Source of the DNA: Zwartia sp.
GTDB taxonomy: Bacteria; Pseudomonadota; Gammaproteobacteria; Burkholderiales; Burkholderiaceae_B
Assembly: GCA_030653405.1 (NCBI GenBank)
Contig: JAURZO010000195.1
Coordinates: 1 to 8,588 of the forward strand
DNA: 8,588 nt
Direction: 5' to 3'
Within the stretch, counting starts at the first letter, position 1. Each line of letters starts with the position of its first letter. Below the pieces are notes generated by a model. The model did no database searches, was not told the DNA's origin, and saw only the letters and a program-made list of their open reading frames with translations. Both the position numbers and the translations under genes were made by a program. Positions 1 through 7,083 of the stretch are shown piece by piece.

Positions 1-216
1 GCTGTTGTTGTATCAGTGATTGATAACGGTCCCGGCGTTCCTGACTCGATTCAGGACCGGATTTTTCATCCTCTCGTGACGGGGCGTGAAGGGGGGACAG
101 GCTTGGGGCTGAGCCTTGCCCAAGATTTCGTTCAGCAACACGGCGGTGTGATTGAGTTTGATTCAAGACCCGGACACACCGAGTTTCGTTTGATGTTACC
201 CATGGAGCCACTATGA
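1..216 (+). CDS. ntrB: Nitrogen regulation sensor histidine kinase NtrB (GlnL), C-terminal end
   Basis: Only the last 71 codons are present; the gene starts before the window. The fragment is the end of a GHKL-type ATP-binding domain. It has a G1 box DNGPGVP (fragment residues 8-14), an F-box region IFHPLVTGR (21-29) and a G2 box GGTGLGLSL (31-39), followed by the closing strand ending in LPMEPL. The wording around the F and G2 boxes (hydrophobic-xPLVTGREGGTGLGLS) is typical of NtrB/GlnL rather than of generic kinases. NtrB is a cytoplasmic kinase/phosphatase that, under PII control, phosphorylates NtrC when nitrogen is limiting. Its stop codon (214-216) overlaps the ATG of the downstream ntrC gene, which indicates translational coupling and supports the identification. 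The PAS and HisKA domains cannot be checked here. Confidence 0.88.
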   Translation, partial: AVVVSVIDNGPGVPDSIQDRIFHPLVTGREGGTGLGLSLAQDFVQQHGGVIEFDSRPGHTEFRLMLPMEPL

Positions 217-1694
217 AACCTGTCTGGATTGTGGATGATGATCAAGCCATCCGCTGGGTGCTTGAAAAAGCACTGAGTCGTGCAGGAATGGCCACGCGTA
301 GTTTTGTGGGTGCCAATGACGTGTCCCACGCGCTCGAGTCGGAAACCCCTTCCGCATTAATTTCCGACATACGTATGCCAGGTACAGATGGCTTCGCATT
401 GTTGAAACATGTCAAGGAACACTATCCGACCTTGCCTGTCATTATTATGACGGCTTATAGCGACTTAGATAGCACCGTCACAGCCTTTCAAGGCGGTGCT
501 TTTGATTATCTGGCCAAACCTTTTGATATTAACGAAGCGGTTGCGTTGATCACTCGTGCGGTACGAGAGCCAGCCTCTGAGGATCAGTCGGGTGATGGCA
601 CACTGACAGATACGGGTTTAAATACAGGCGTCAATTCTGTCAAAGGCATCTTGACCCAGTCCTCTTCTGTTGCGATGCAGGAGGTTTTTAGAGCGATTGG
701 TCGTTTGGCCCAGTCCAATGTCACAGTGCTGATCACTGGCGAGTCTGGCACGGGCAAAGAGCTTGTGGCACGCGCATTGCATAGTCACGGTGTGCGCTCA
801 AAGGGGCCTTTCGTCGCCTTGAATACTGCCGCGATTCCACGCGACCTACTTGAGGCAGAATTGTTCGGTCATGAACGTGGTGCCTTTACGGGTGCCAATT
901 CTTTGCGTCGCGGACGGTTTGAAGAGGCGAGCGGTGGTACGTTATTTCTCGATGAAATTGGTGATATGCCTTTCGAGTTGCAGACGCGACTGTTGAGGGT
1001 TTTATCGGACGGAACGTTTTATCGTGTTGGTGGCGCTCAGCCTGTGCGCGTCGATGTGCGGATCGTTGCCGCCACGCATCAGCCTTTAGAGGAACGGGTC
1101 AGAGAAGGTAAGTTTCGCGAAGACTTGTTTCATCGGCTGAATGTCATTAGATTAAGGCTTCCGCCATTGCGCGAGCGTCGAGAAGATATTCCTGAATTGG
1201 CTAGACACTTCCTCTCTGTTTGCGCGCGTGGCGTGGGTGTACCTGTCAAACGTATTTCAGAACAGGCGATGCAAGTACTGTCTCAGTTTGATTTTCCAGG
1301 TAATGTGCGACAGCTTGAAAATTTTTGTCATTGGCTCACTGTCATGGCACCAGGTCAAACAGTCGAAGTCAGTGATCTGCCTGCAGAAGTCAGAGCCGCA
1401 GATCTACCAAGGCCCGGCGCGGGTACGGTGGGTCAAGTCGGTCCGCAGTCGTGGCAGCAACTTCTTGCCTTGGATGCCAGCGCGCGACTTTCTCGTTCTG
1501 ATCCTGAGGTATGGACTGCATTGACGCGTCAGTTTGAACGAACAATTTTGCAGTCCTCACTTGAAGTGTGCCGAGGTCGTCGTGTGGAGGCTGCCGCACG
1601 TTTGGGTATGGGTCGCAACACCATTACCCGTAAACTACGTGAGTTGGGGATGGACACAGGCTATGCCGAATCATCCGCAGAGACAACAGAATAA
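213..1694 (+). CDS. ntrC: Nitrogen regulation response regulator NtrC (GlnG), sigma-54 activator
   Basis: Full-length 493-residue NtrC, slightly longer than the E. coli protein (469). The N-terminal receiver domain (about 1-115) has the acidic cluster D8-D10, phosphoacceptor D52 in SDIRMPG, T80 and K102 in AKPFD. A linker of about 30 residues leads to the AAA+ sigma-54 interaction domain (about 145-380). That domain carries Walker A GESGTGKE (176-183), the sigma-54-contacting GAFTGA loop (223-228), Walker B GTLFLDEIGD (242-251) and the sensor/arginine-finger stretch FREDLFHRLN (301-310). The C-terminus has a Fis-type helix-turn-helix, EAAARLGMGRNTITRKLREL (459-478). Phosphorylated NtrC binds enhancers and drives open-complex formation by sigma-54 RNA polymerase at nitrogen genes. 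The start is firm: GGAG at 204-207 lies five bases before the ATG, which overlaps the ntrB stop. No convincing terminator follows the gene. Confidence 0.95.
   Translation: MKPVWIVDDDQAIRWVLEKALSRAGMATRSFVGANDVSHALESETPSALISDIRMPGTDGFALLKHVKEHYPTLPVIIMTAYSDLDSTVTAFQGGAFDYLAKPFDINEAVALITRAVREPASEDQSGDGTLTDTGLNTGVNSVKGILTQSSSVAMQEVFRAIGRLAQSNVTVLITGESGTGKELVARALHSHGVRSKGPFVALNTAAIPRDLLEAELFGHERGAFTGANSLRRGRFEEASGGTLFLDEIGDMPFELQTRLLRVLSDGTFYRVGGAQPVRVDVRIVAATHQPLEERVREGKFREDLFHRLNVIRLRLPPLRERREDIPELARHFLSVCARGVGVPVKRISEQAMQVLSQFDFPGNVRQLENFCHWLTVMAPGQTVEVSDLPAEVRAADLPRPGAGTVGQVGPQSWQQLLALDASARLSRSDPEVWTALTRQFERTILQSSLEVCRGRRVEAAARLGMGRNTITRKLRELGMDTGYAESSAETTE
766..781 (+). promoter_or_regulatory. 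Sigma-54 (-24/-12) promoter-like match inside ntrC
   Basis: TGGCACGCGCATTGCA matches the sigma-54 consensus TGGCACG-N4-TTGCW at every defined position of that core. The GG (767-768) and GC (779-780) doublets have the required ten-base spacing. The site lies within the ntrC reading frame, on the sense strand, just after the Walker A codons, where it encodes part of LVARALH. That peptide is conserved for protein reasons, so the DNA match may be a by-product of codon choice. No start codon or gene seems to need a promoter here. This is a sequence match only; function is unproven. Confidence 0.3.
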
Positions 1695-1815
1695 ATGCGG
1701 ATCTTTCACTGAATTAATTTCGCCATACATTGATTTTCGCTTCAATTATTCACTATCGCTCTATCGTTTTCAACTATTGAACGGTAGAATCTAATAGTTA
1801 ATAATTGGAGCAGAA
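1695..1815 (+). promoter_or_regulatory. AT-rich intergenic region, probable promoter of the ridA-recG-oxyR block
   Basis: These 121 bases between ntrC and ridA are visibly more AT-rich than the flanking genes and form the largest gap before the tightly packed downstream block. The best -10 candidate is TAGAAT (1785-1790, five of six matches to TATAAT). It would put transcription start near 1797, leaving a short leader that contains the GGAG ribosome site at 1807-1810. There is no good -35 hexamer at 16-18 bases upstream. A small inverted repeat TTCAA-CTA-TTGAA (1769-1781) lies just upstream of the -10 and could be an operator. No NtrC-regulated sigma-54 site was seen here. Confidence 0.3.
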
Positions 1816-2202
1816 ATGTCTAAGCAAATTATCCATACAAGCAACGCACCTGCAGCGGTTGGTCCTTACTCGCAGGCCGTAGCGGCTCCTGCGGGACGTC
1901 TCGTTTTTCTGTCAGGTCAAATCGGTTTGGTACCCAGCACCGGCATGATGATTTCAGATCATTTTGAAGACCAGGTCAGACAATCCTTTGCCAATATGCA
2001 AGCGGTAATCGAAGCGGCTGGTGGAAGACTTGAGCACATTGTAAAACTCACTTTATTTCTCACAGATTTGAAACAATTTTCAGTTGTGAATAATGTCATG
2101 GCTGAGTTGATTCCCGAGCCGTTTCCTGCGCGATCCACTGTTGGAGTGAGCAGCTTGCCCAAAGATGCCCAGTTTGAGATCGAAGCGATCATTGTTGTTT
2201 GA
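1816..2202 (+). CDS. ridA: RidA family reactive intermediate/imine deaminase
   Basis: A 128-residue protein, the normal length for RidA (YjgF/YER057c/UK114), aligned by eye with E. coli RidA (TdcF/YjgF type). Family features are NAPAAVGPYSQAV (10-22, Y18 in the active-site pocket), SGQIGLVPSTG (33-43), the PARSTVGVSSLPKDA block (104-118) with catalytic-pocket R106, and FEIEAI (120-125) with the conserved E121. R106 and E121 correspond to E. coli R105 and E120, which bind the carboxylate and activate water. RidA is a cytosolic trimer that hydrolyses reactive enamine/imine intermediates, such as 2-aminoacrylate released by PLP enzymes, so protecting those enzymes. GGAG (1807-1810) lies five bases before the ATG. 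It is the first gene after the AT-rich gap and ends 27 bases before recG. Confidence 0.93.
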   Translation: MSKQIIHTSNAPAAVGPYSQAVAAPAGRLVFLSGQIGLVPSTGMMISDHFEDQVRQSFANMQAVIEAAGGRLEHIVKLTLFLTDLKQFSVVNNVMAELIPEPFPARSTVGVSSLPKDAQFEIEAIIVV

Positions 2203-2229
2203 CGGCGCTAATGCCTTATCGAGTGCTCT

Positions 2230-4344
2230 ATGACGAGCCCGTTGCGTCCTGCGACTAAGCGTCGACCCGCATCAGACGGGTCGGTGCGTGGCAAATTTGA
2301 GCGCCTTGGATTGACGACGCCTGAGGCGTTCGTTTTGCATCTACCGCTTCGCTACGAAGATGAAACACAGATTCAGGAAATTGCGAGTCTGCGTCCGGGT
2401 ATGTCTGCACAAGTAGAGGGTGAGATTGTCCGAGCGGAGGTGATTAACAAACCGCGTCGGCAACTCACTGCGATACTCAAGGACGATACGGCTGAGATTG
2501 GGTTGAGGTGGTTGACTTTTTATCCCAGCCAACAGAGCCAGATACAAATTGGTCGTCGATGGCGTGTCCGAGGCGAGGTGCGCGGGGGGATCTATGGATT
2601 TGAATTGATTCATCCGCGGATTTCAACGCCTGGGGCTCCGCTGTCAGCTGCTCTCACGCCGGTATACCCGACGACGGAGGGACTGTCCCAGCCAAGTTTA
2701 CGCAAGGCCATTACGCAGGCTTTGAGTGCCGTCACGCTCGCAGATACGCTCCCTCCGGACCTGCTTAAGAAGCTGGATTTGATGTCTTTCGAATCCGCCA
2801 TTCGGACGTTGCACGGCCCAACGCCTGACATGGATCCACAGGCGCTGATGGAGCACGAGCATCCGGCTTGGGTCAGAATCAAGTTTGATGAGTTACTTGC
2901 CCAGCAACTGTCTTTAGCCGCCGCCCGCGAGGCCAGACAAGCCAAGCGCGCGCGATCCTTTGTCGCAACAACATCCGCAGATAGCCTGGTGGCTAAACTT
3001 AAAAACTCGCTGCCATTCTCTCTGACGGCTGCGCAACAACGGGTCTGCAATGAGATCAGCACAGATCTTGAACGTACATTTCCAATGTACAGACTTCTCC
3101 AGGGCGATGTAGGCAGCGGTAAAACGGTTGTCGCAGCGCTCGCTGCACTCCAGGCCATCGAACATGGTGCTCAAGTGGCGCTCATGGCGCCTACAGAAAT
3201 CTTGGCCGAACAACATTATTTGAAGCTCAAATCCTGGTGTGAGCCTCTAGGCATACAGGTCTGCTGGCTAGCGGGTAGCGTCGCGGCTAAAGCACGACGC
3301 GAGGCGCTTGCATCGATACGTTCAGGCGAAGCCAAACTCGTCGTGGGTACGCAAGCGTTGATTCAGGAAGGCGTTGATTTCCATTCTCTTGGCTTGATTA
3401 TTGTCGATGAGCAGCATCGTTTTGGCGTTTCTCAACGCTTATCGCTTTCACGCAAAGGAGAAGGTGAGCCAGAGGGAGAGTCTGATGACTCATCAAATCG
3501 GGTTGCCAAATTGATGGACTCAGTTCCTCACCAACTCACAATGAGCGCAACACCGATTCCGCGTACGCTTGCTATGACGTTTTACGCCGATTTAGAGGTG
3601 TCATCGATTGATGAGCTTCCGCCGGGACGTACTCCGGTTGTAACCAAGTTGATCGCAGCGGATCGACGCGGAGAGCTCATTGAGCATATTGCTCAGGCGT
3701 GCGCCAAGGGTCAGCAAGTCTATTGGGTATGCCCACTCGTTGAAGAAAGTGAGGCGCTTGATCTTCAGACAGCGGTGGATACTCATCGTGACTTGTCACT
3801 CGCTTTACCAAATCTATCAGTGGGTTTGGTTCATGGTCGATTGCCGACCGCAGAAAAAGCGAAAGTTATGCAGTCTTTTCGAGCGGCTGAACTCAATGTT
3901 CTGGTGGCCACGACCGTCATCGAGGTTGGCGTTGATGTTCCAAATGCTTCACTCATGGTGATCGAGCACGCTGAGCGTTTTGGCTTGGCACAGTTGCATC
4001 AACTGAGAGGACGTGTCGGGCGAGGCGCCTTGCAGTCAGTGTGTGTCTTACTTTATCAAACACCACTTTCGATGATTGCCAGACAAAGGTTACGTGCGAT
4101 GTACGAGACTCAGGATGGATTCGAGATTGCTCAGCGAGATCTGGATTTACGAGGACCTGGAGAGTTGCTTGGTGCCCGTCAGTCCGGCGTGGCGCTTCTC
4201 AAGTTTGCAGATCTTGCGACGGATTCTGCACTGGTGCGCATGGCCCGCGAAGTTGCAATTGAGCTTAGAAGCAGTGCCCCCCTGATTGTCGAGCGGCATC
4301 TCAGTCGTTGGATGCGCGGGCGCGAAGATTTTTTACGTAGTTAA
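2230..4344 (+). CDS. recG: ATP-dependent DNA helicase RecG
   Basis: A 704-residue protein (E. coli RecG is 693), complete. The N-terminal wedge/OB region (about 20-135) includes the LHLPLRYED signature (36-44) and binds branched DNA. The helicase core has Walker A GDVGSGKT (292-299), PTEILAEQH (321-329), the DEQH box in DEQHRFG (393-399), motif III TMSATPIPRT (437-446), VIEVGVDVP (563-571) and motif VI QLRGRVGRG (591-599). The TRG/C-terminal block DLDLRGPGELLGARQSG (637-653) is characteristic of RecG rather than PriA or Mfd. RecG reverses stalled forks and processes Holliday junctions and R-loops. Compared with E. coli, an acidic and serine-rich stretch (about 409-424) lengthens the loop between the DEQH box and motif III by roughly 15 residues. 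The start is fixed by an in-frame TAA at 2209-2211 with no earlier candidate. The ribosome site is weak (GAG at 2221-2223), suggesting coupling to ridA. Confidence 0.96.
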   Translation: MTSPLRPATKRRPASDGSVRGKFERLGLTTPEAFVLHLPLRYEDETQIQEIASLRPGMSAQVEGEIVRAEVINKPRRQLTAILKDDTAEIGLRWLTFYPSQQSQIQIGRRWRVRGEVRGGIYGFELIHPRISTPGAPLSAALTPVYPTTEGLSQPSLRKAITQALSAVTLADTLPPDLLKKLDLMSFESAIRTLHGPTPDMDPQALMEHEHPAWVRIKFDELLAQQLSLAAAREARQAKRARSFVATTSADSLVAKLKNSLPFSLTAAQQRVCNEISTDLERTFPMYRLLQGDVGSGKTVVAALAALQAIEHGAQVALMAPTEILAEQHYLKLKSWCEPLGIQVCWLAGSVAAKARREALASIRSGEAKLVVGTQALIQEGVDFHSLGLIIVDEQHRFGVSQRLSLSRKGEGEPEGESDDSSNRVAKLMDSVPHQLTMSATPIPRTLAMTFYADLEVSSIDELPPGRTPVVTKLIAADRRGELIEHIAQACAKGQQVYWVCPLVEESEALDLQTAVDTHRDLSLALPNLSVGLVHGRLPTAEKAKVMQSFRAAELNVLVATTVIEVGVDVPNASLMVIEHAERFGLAQLHQLRGRVGRGALQSVCVLLYQTPLSMIARQRLRAMYETQDGFEIAQRDLDLRGPGELLGARQSGVALLKFADLATDSALVRMAREVAIELRSSAPLIVERHLSRWMRGREDFLRS

Positions 4345-4375
4345 ACACTGTGCAATCTACAAAGTTGGATATGTC

Positions 4376-5326
4376 ATGACCTTGACCGAATTGAAATACA
4401 TCGTCGCTGTGGCGAGAGAGCGTCATTTTGGACGCGCAGCTGAAGCGTGCTTTGTGAGCCAACCGACCTTATCCGTGGCTATTCGTAAGCTTGAGGATGA
4501 ACTTGGCATCACCTTGTTTGAACGTGGTGGCAACGAAGTCGGGGTGACTTCCATTGGACAGCAAATTATTTCTCAAGCGCAAAAGGTGTTGGAGGAGAGC
4601 GCTAATCTAAAAGAACTTGCTCGTCTGGGACACGATCCGTTAGCGGGCGCCTTAAGAGTGGGTGTCATTCATACGATTGGGCCTTATTTGTTACCGAAAC
4701 TCGTGCCCGCTCAAATTGAACGCACCCCACAGATGCCCTTGATTTTGCAGGAAAACTTCACAGTTAAATTGATTGAACTCTTGCGGCAAGGAGAAATCGA
4801 TTGCGCGATCATGGCTTTGCCTCTCCCCGATGCAGGTCTAATGACTCAGCCTCTTTATGACGAAGAATTTATTGTGGTCATTCCGGCTGGACATCCCTGG
4901 GCTGCACGCAAATCAATTTCTGCAGAGGACTTAAAACAACAAAATATGCTTTTGTTGGGGAGCGGCCATTGCTTTCGAGATCAAGTGCTCGAGGTCTGTC
5001 CTGAGTTATCTCGTTTTGCCGCCTCAAGCGAGGGAATACAACGCACATTTGAAGGCTCCTCGCTTGAAACAATTCGACATATGGTTGCCGCCGGTATTGG
5101 CATTACCGTTATGCCGCGTACCTCCGTGCCAAAAGAAGATCGTAACAACAAATTACTTCGCTACATTCCATTTGAACGTCCGATTCCAGATCGACGCGTG
5201 GTGCTTGCTTGGCGCAAAAGTTTCCCGCGTTCGGCAGCGATCGATGCTCTGGCGCAAGCCGTCTACGCTTGTCAATTACAGGATGTAAAAATGTTGCCTC
5301 AACCTCCTCAAACACCACAGGTCTGA
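4376..5326 (+). CDS. oxyR: Hydrogen peroxide-sensing LysR-type regulator OxyR
   Basis: A 316-residue LysR-family protein. The N-terminal winged helix-turn-helix (about 1-60) reads MTLTELKYIVAVARE, then FGRAAEACFVSQPTLSVAIR, ending at LFERGGNEV. The effector domain carries C199 in GSGHCFRDQ and C208 in LEVCPE. These are the same residue numbers as the peroxide-oxidised disulfide pair of E. coli OxyR, and the flanking GHC-xRDQ motif is also kept, so redox sensing is very likely intact. OxyR activates catalase, alkyl hydroperoxide reductase and related genes, but no such target lies in this window. I chose ATG 4376 because it gives the family-standard N-terminus. The frame stays open back to 4286 inside recG, but those 30 codons resemble no LysR leader. 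GGA (4367-4369) lies six bases upstream. The gene follows recG by 31 bases and the tail is Pro/Gln-rich. Confidence 0.95.
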   Translation: MTLTELKYIVAVARERHFGRAAEACFVSQPTLSVAIRKLEDELGITLFERGGNEVGVTSIGQQIISQAQKVLEESANLKELARLGHDPLAGALRVGVIHTIGPYLLPKLVPAQIERTPQMPLILQENFTVKLIELLRQGEIDCAIMALPLPDAGLMTQPLYDEEFIVVIPAGHPWAARKSISAEDLKQQNMLLLGSGHCFRDQVLEVCPELSRFAASSEGIQRTFEGSSLETIRHMVAAGIGITVMPRTSVPKEDRNNKLLRYIPFERPIPDRRVVLAWRKSFPRSAAIDALAQAVYACQLQDVKMLPQPPQTPQV

Positions 5327-5328
5327 GA

Positions 5329-6183
5329 TTGAACGCCCGACTTAAACTCTATTGGCGCCTGGTTCGACTCGATAAACCGATCGGTATTTTGTTGCTGCTT
5401 TGGCCAACACTCTGGGCGCTATTCGCTGCGGCCGATGGAATGCCAAGTTCACACCTTTTACTGGTATTTATTTTTGGCACTGTTCTGATGCGTTCTGCAG
5501 GCTGTGCAATGAATGATTACTTCGACCGCAATGTGGATCTTCACGTTAAACGCACGCAAAATAGGGTTCTTGCGACGGGTGAGCTTAGACCTCGCGAGGC
5601 GCTCTACATTGCTGCAGTTCTGGGCTTGCTCAGCCTCGGACTCGTATTGACCACAAATGTCCTGACAATACTGCTTGCGTGTGTCGCTGGCGTTCTTGCA
5701 GTGACCTATCCTCTGTTCAAGCGATTTTTTGCAATTCCGCAAGCTTATCTTGGCATTGCCTTTGGATTTGGCATTCCGATGGGTTTCGCGGCAATTCAGA
5801 ATGAGGTGCCACCTGTTGCGTGGTTACTATTAGCTGCAAATGTCTGTTGGGCGATTGCCTATGATACGGAATATGCGATGGTCGATCGTGACGACGACCT
5901 ACTGTTAGGCGTGAAGTCCTCTGCGATTACTTTCGGCCGCTATGACGTCGCGATCGTGGCACTTTGCTACGGCATGGCCTTGCTACTGCTCGGAGTCGCG
6001 GGTAGCTGGCTGTCTTACGGATGGAAGTTCTTCACCGCCTTGAGTGTCGCGGCCATGATCGCCTCGGTCCACATTGGCTGGATTGGTGGTCGTGACCGAC
6101 AGGCTTGCTTTAAAGCGTTTTTACATAATACTTGGATCGGGGCGACTGTTTTTATTGGTATCGCACTCGAAGTTTTGACATAG
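5329..6183 (+). CDS. ubiA: 4-hydroxybenzoate polyprenyltransferase UbiA
   Basis: A 284-residue integral membrane prenyltransferase (E. coli UbiA is 290). It attaches the polyprenyl chain to 4-hydroxybenzoate in ubiquinone synthesis. The first magnesium/diphosphate-binding motif is NDYFDRNVD (62-70) and the second is the YDTEYAMVDRDDD segment (178-190), both standard for UbiA. DKPIGILLLLWPTLWAL (15-31) matches the family N-terminus, and about eight to nine hydrophobic helices can be seen. There is no ATG near the expected start. I infer TTG at 5329, two bases after the oxyR stop, because AGGT (5319-5322) lies six bases before it and the resulting N-terminus has nearly the family length. ATG 5209 in the same frame would add 40 hydrophilic residues that read out of phase through oxyR and look like no UbiA leader. 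TTG or CTG codons nearby remain possible. Confidence 0.93.
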   Translation: MNARLKLYWRLVRLDKPIGILLLLWPTLWALFAAADGMPSSHLLLVFIFGTVLMRSAGCAMNDYFDRNVDLHVKRTQNRVLATGELRPREALYIAAVLGLLSLGLVLTTNVLTILLACVAGVLAVTYPLFKRFFAIPQAYLGIAFGFGIPMGFAAIQNEVPPVAWLLLAANVCWAIAYDTEYAMVDRDDDLLLGVKSSAITFGRYDVAIVALCYGMALLLLGVAGSWLSYGWKFFTALSVAAMIASVHIGWIGGRDRQACFKAFLHNTWIGATVFIGIALEVLT

Positions 6184-6201
6184 ATTTTTATAGGTATAGA
6201 T

Positions 6202-7035
6202 ATGGATACGTTTCCAACTGTAGCGCTCATCGGTGGCGGCAATATGGCCAATGCGCTGGCGCTGGGGTTTTTAAATCAACAATGCCCAAAAGACCATCTG
6301 CACGTGATAGAAGTGGCGGATGTTTTACGTGATCAATGGTCATCGCGCGGGATCAGCGTGCGTGCGGCACCCAGCGCCGCACTCAGCGCATGTCGAGTCT
6401 GGATCTTTGCAGTCAAGCCTCAGCAAATGCGAGAAGTCGTTTTGCAGTGCAAGCCGTGGATGTTGCCTGATACGCTGGTGATTAGCATTGCTGCGGGGAT
6501 TTCACTTGGATCGCTTGGGGCCTGGCTAGGCACGGAACTCTCCCACTATCCAAACGTTGTCCGTTGTATGCCTAATACCCCTGCGCTAGTTGGCTCGGGT
6601 GTGACCGGTCTGACAGCGCCCGCTACGTTGTCACATCAGGATCGTTTAACAGCGACGAGTCTTTTATCCGCTGTCGGTCAGGCAGTTTGGGTAAATGATG
6701 ATGCTGCGATCGACGCAGTGACGGCACTCTCTGGCAGTGGTCCAGCCTACGTATTTTTATTCCTTGAGTCTTTGATCAAAGGAGGCGAAGCTCTTGGACT
6801 CACACATGCTCAGGCAAAAGACTTAGCGTTGGCTACGTTGGTAGGTGCCGCAAAGCTTGCGAGCAACTCGACTGAAGATGTGTCGGTCTTACGTGAGCGT
6901 GTGACCTCAAAAGGCGGAACAACCGCGGCTGCACTGGATGTTTTTAATGGAGCGCAGTTTGTTGATATTGTTGCACGCGCAATGAGAGCGGCTGATCGGC
7001 GTGCTGCTGAATTATCTAAAGAATTCGGTGTTTAA
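6202..7035 (+). CDS. proC: Pyrroline-5-carboxylate reductase ProC
   Basis: A 277-residue cytosolic enzyme of normal family length. It reduces 1-pyrroline-5-carboxylate to proline with NAD(P)H, the last step of proline synthesis. The Rossmann fold starts at once with VALIGGGNMANAL (7-19). VKPQQM (71-76) and the MPNTPA motif (123-128) complete the cofactor side. The C-terminal dimer/active-site domain has ALSGSGPAYVF (175-185) and the ProC signature VTSKGGTTAAAL (234-245). The substitution pattern is typical and nothing is missing. AGGT (6192-6195) lies six bases before the ATG. The gene is 18 bases downstream of ubiA and 48 bases upstream of the DUF945-like gene, with no terminator visible on either side, so it probably belongs to the same transcript. 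Confidence 0.96.
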   Translation: MDTFPTVALIGGGNMANALALGFLNQQCPKDHLHVIEVADVLRDQWSSRGISVRAAPSAALSACRVWIFAVKPQQMREVVLQCKPWMLPDTLVISIAAGISLGSLGAWLGTELSHYPNVVRCMPNTPALVGSGVTGLTAPATLSHQDRLTATSLLSAVGQAVWVNDDAAIDAVTALSGSGPAYVFLFLESLIKGGEALGLTHAQAKDLALATLVGAAKLASNSTEDVSVLRERVTSKGGTTAAALDVFNGAQFVDIVARAMRAADRRAAELSKEFGV

Positions 7036-7083
7036 GCATCGCCTTCTCCATGCAGCTTCAGTGCATATAAACGGATAAATAGA

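Noticed and set aside
1228..1524. A 98-codon plus-strand frame inside ntrC.
   Set aside because: It overlaps the conserved AAA+ and linker codons of ntrC in another frame and shows no family features or ribosome site.
1778..1805. TTGAAC-N16-AATAAT as a sigma-70 promoter for ridA.
   Set aside because: Hexamers are fair, but transcription would start only a few bases before the ATG and lose the GGAG ribosome site.
2610..3158. A 182-codon open frame on the minus strand within recG.
   Set aside because: It is antisense to well-conserved RecG codons, its composition is Ser/Ala/Arg-rich as expected of a shadow frame, and I recognise no domain in it.
3985..4001. TTGGCACAGTTGCATC in recG as another sigma-54 site.
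   Set aside because: The GG and GC elements are only seven bases apart; sigma-54 needs about ten.
4286..4375. A 30-codon upstream extension of the oxyR reading frame starting at ATG 4286 inside recG.
   Set aside because: It reads out of frame through the recG 3' end and resembles no LysR N-terminus; ATG 4376 gives the standard OxyR start and puts the redox cysteines at 199 and 208.
4371..4379. A two-codon ORF (ATG TCA TGA) whose stop overlaps the oxyR ATG.
   Set aside because: The nearest GGA is only one base before its ATG, so initiation there is unlikely; probably chance.
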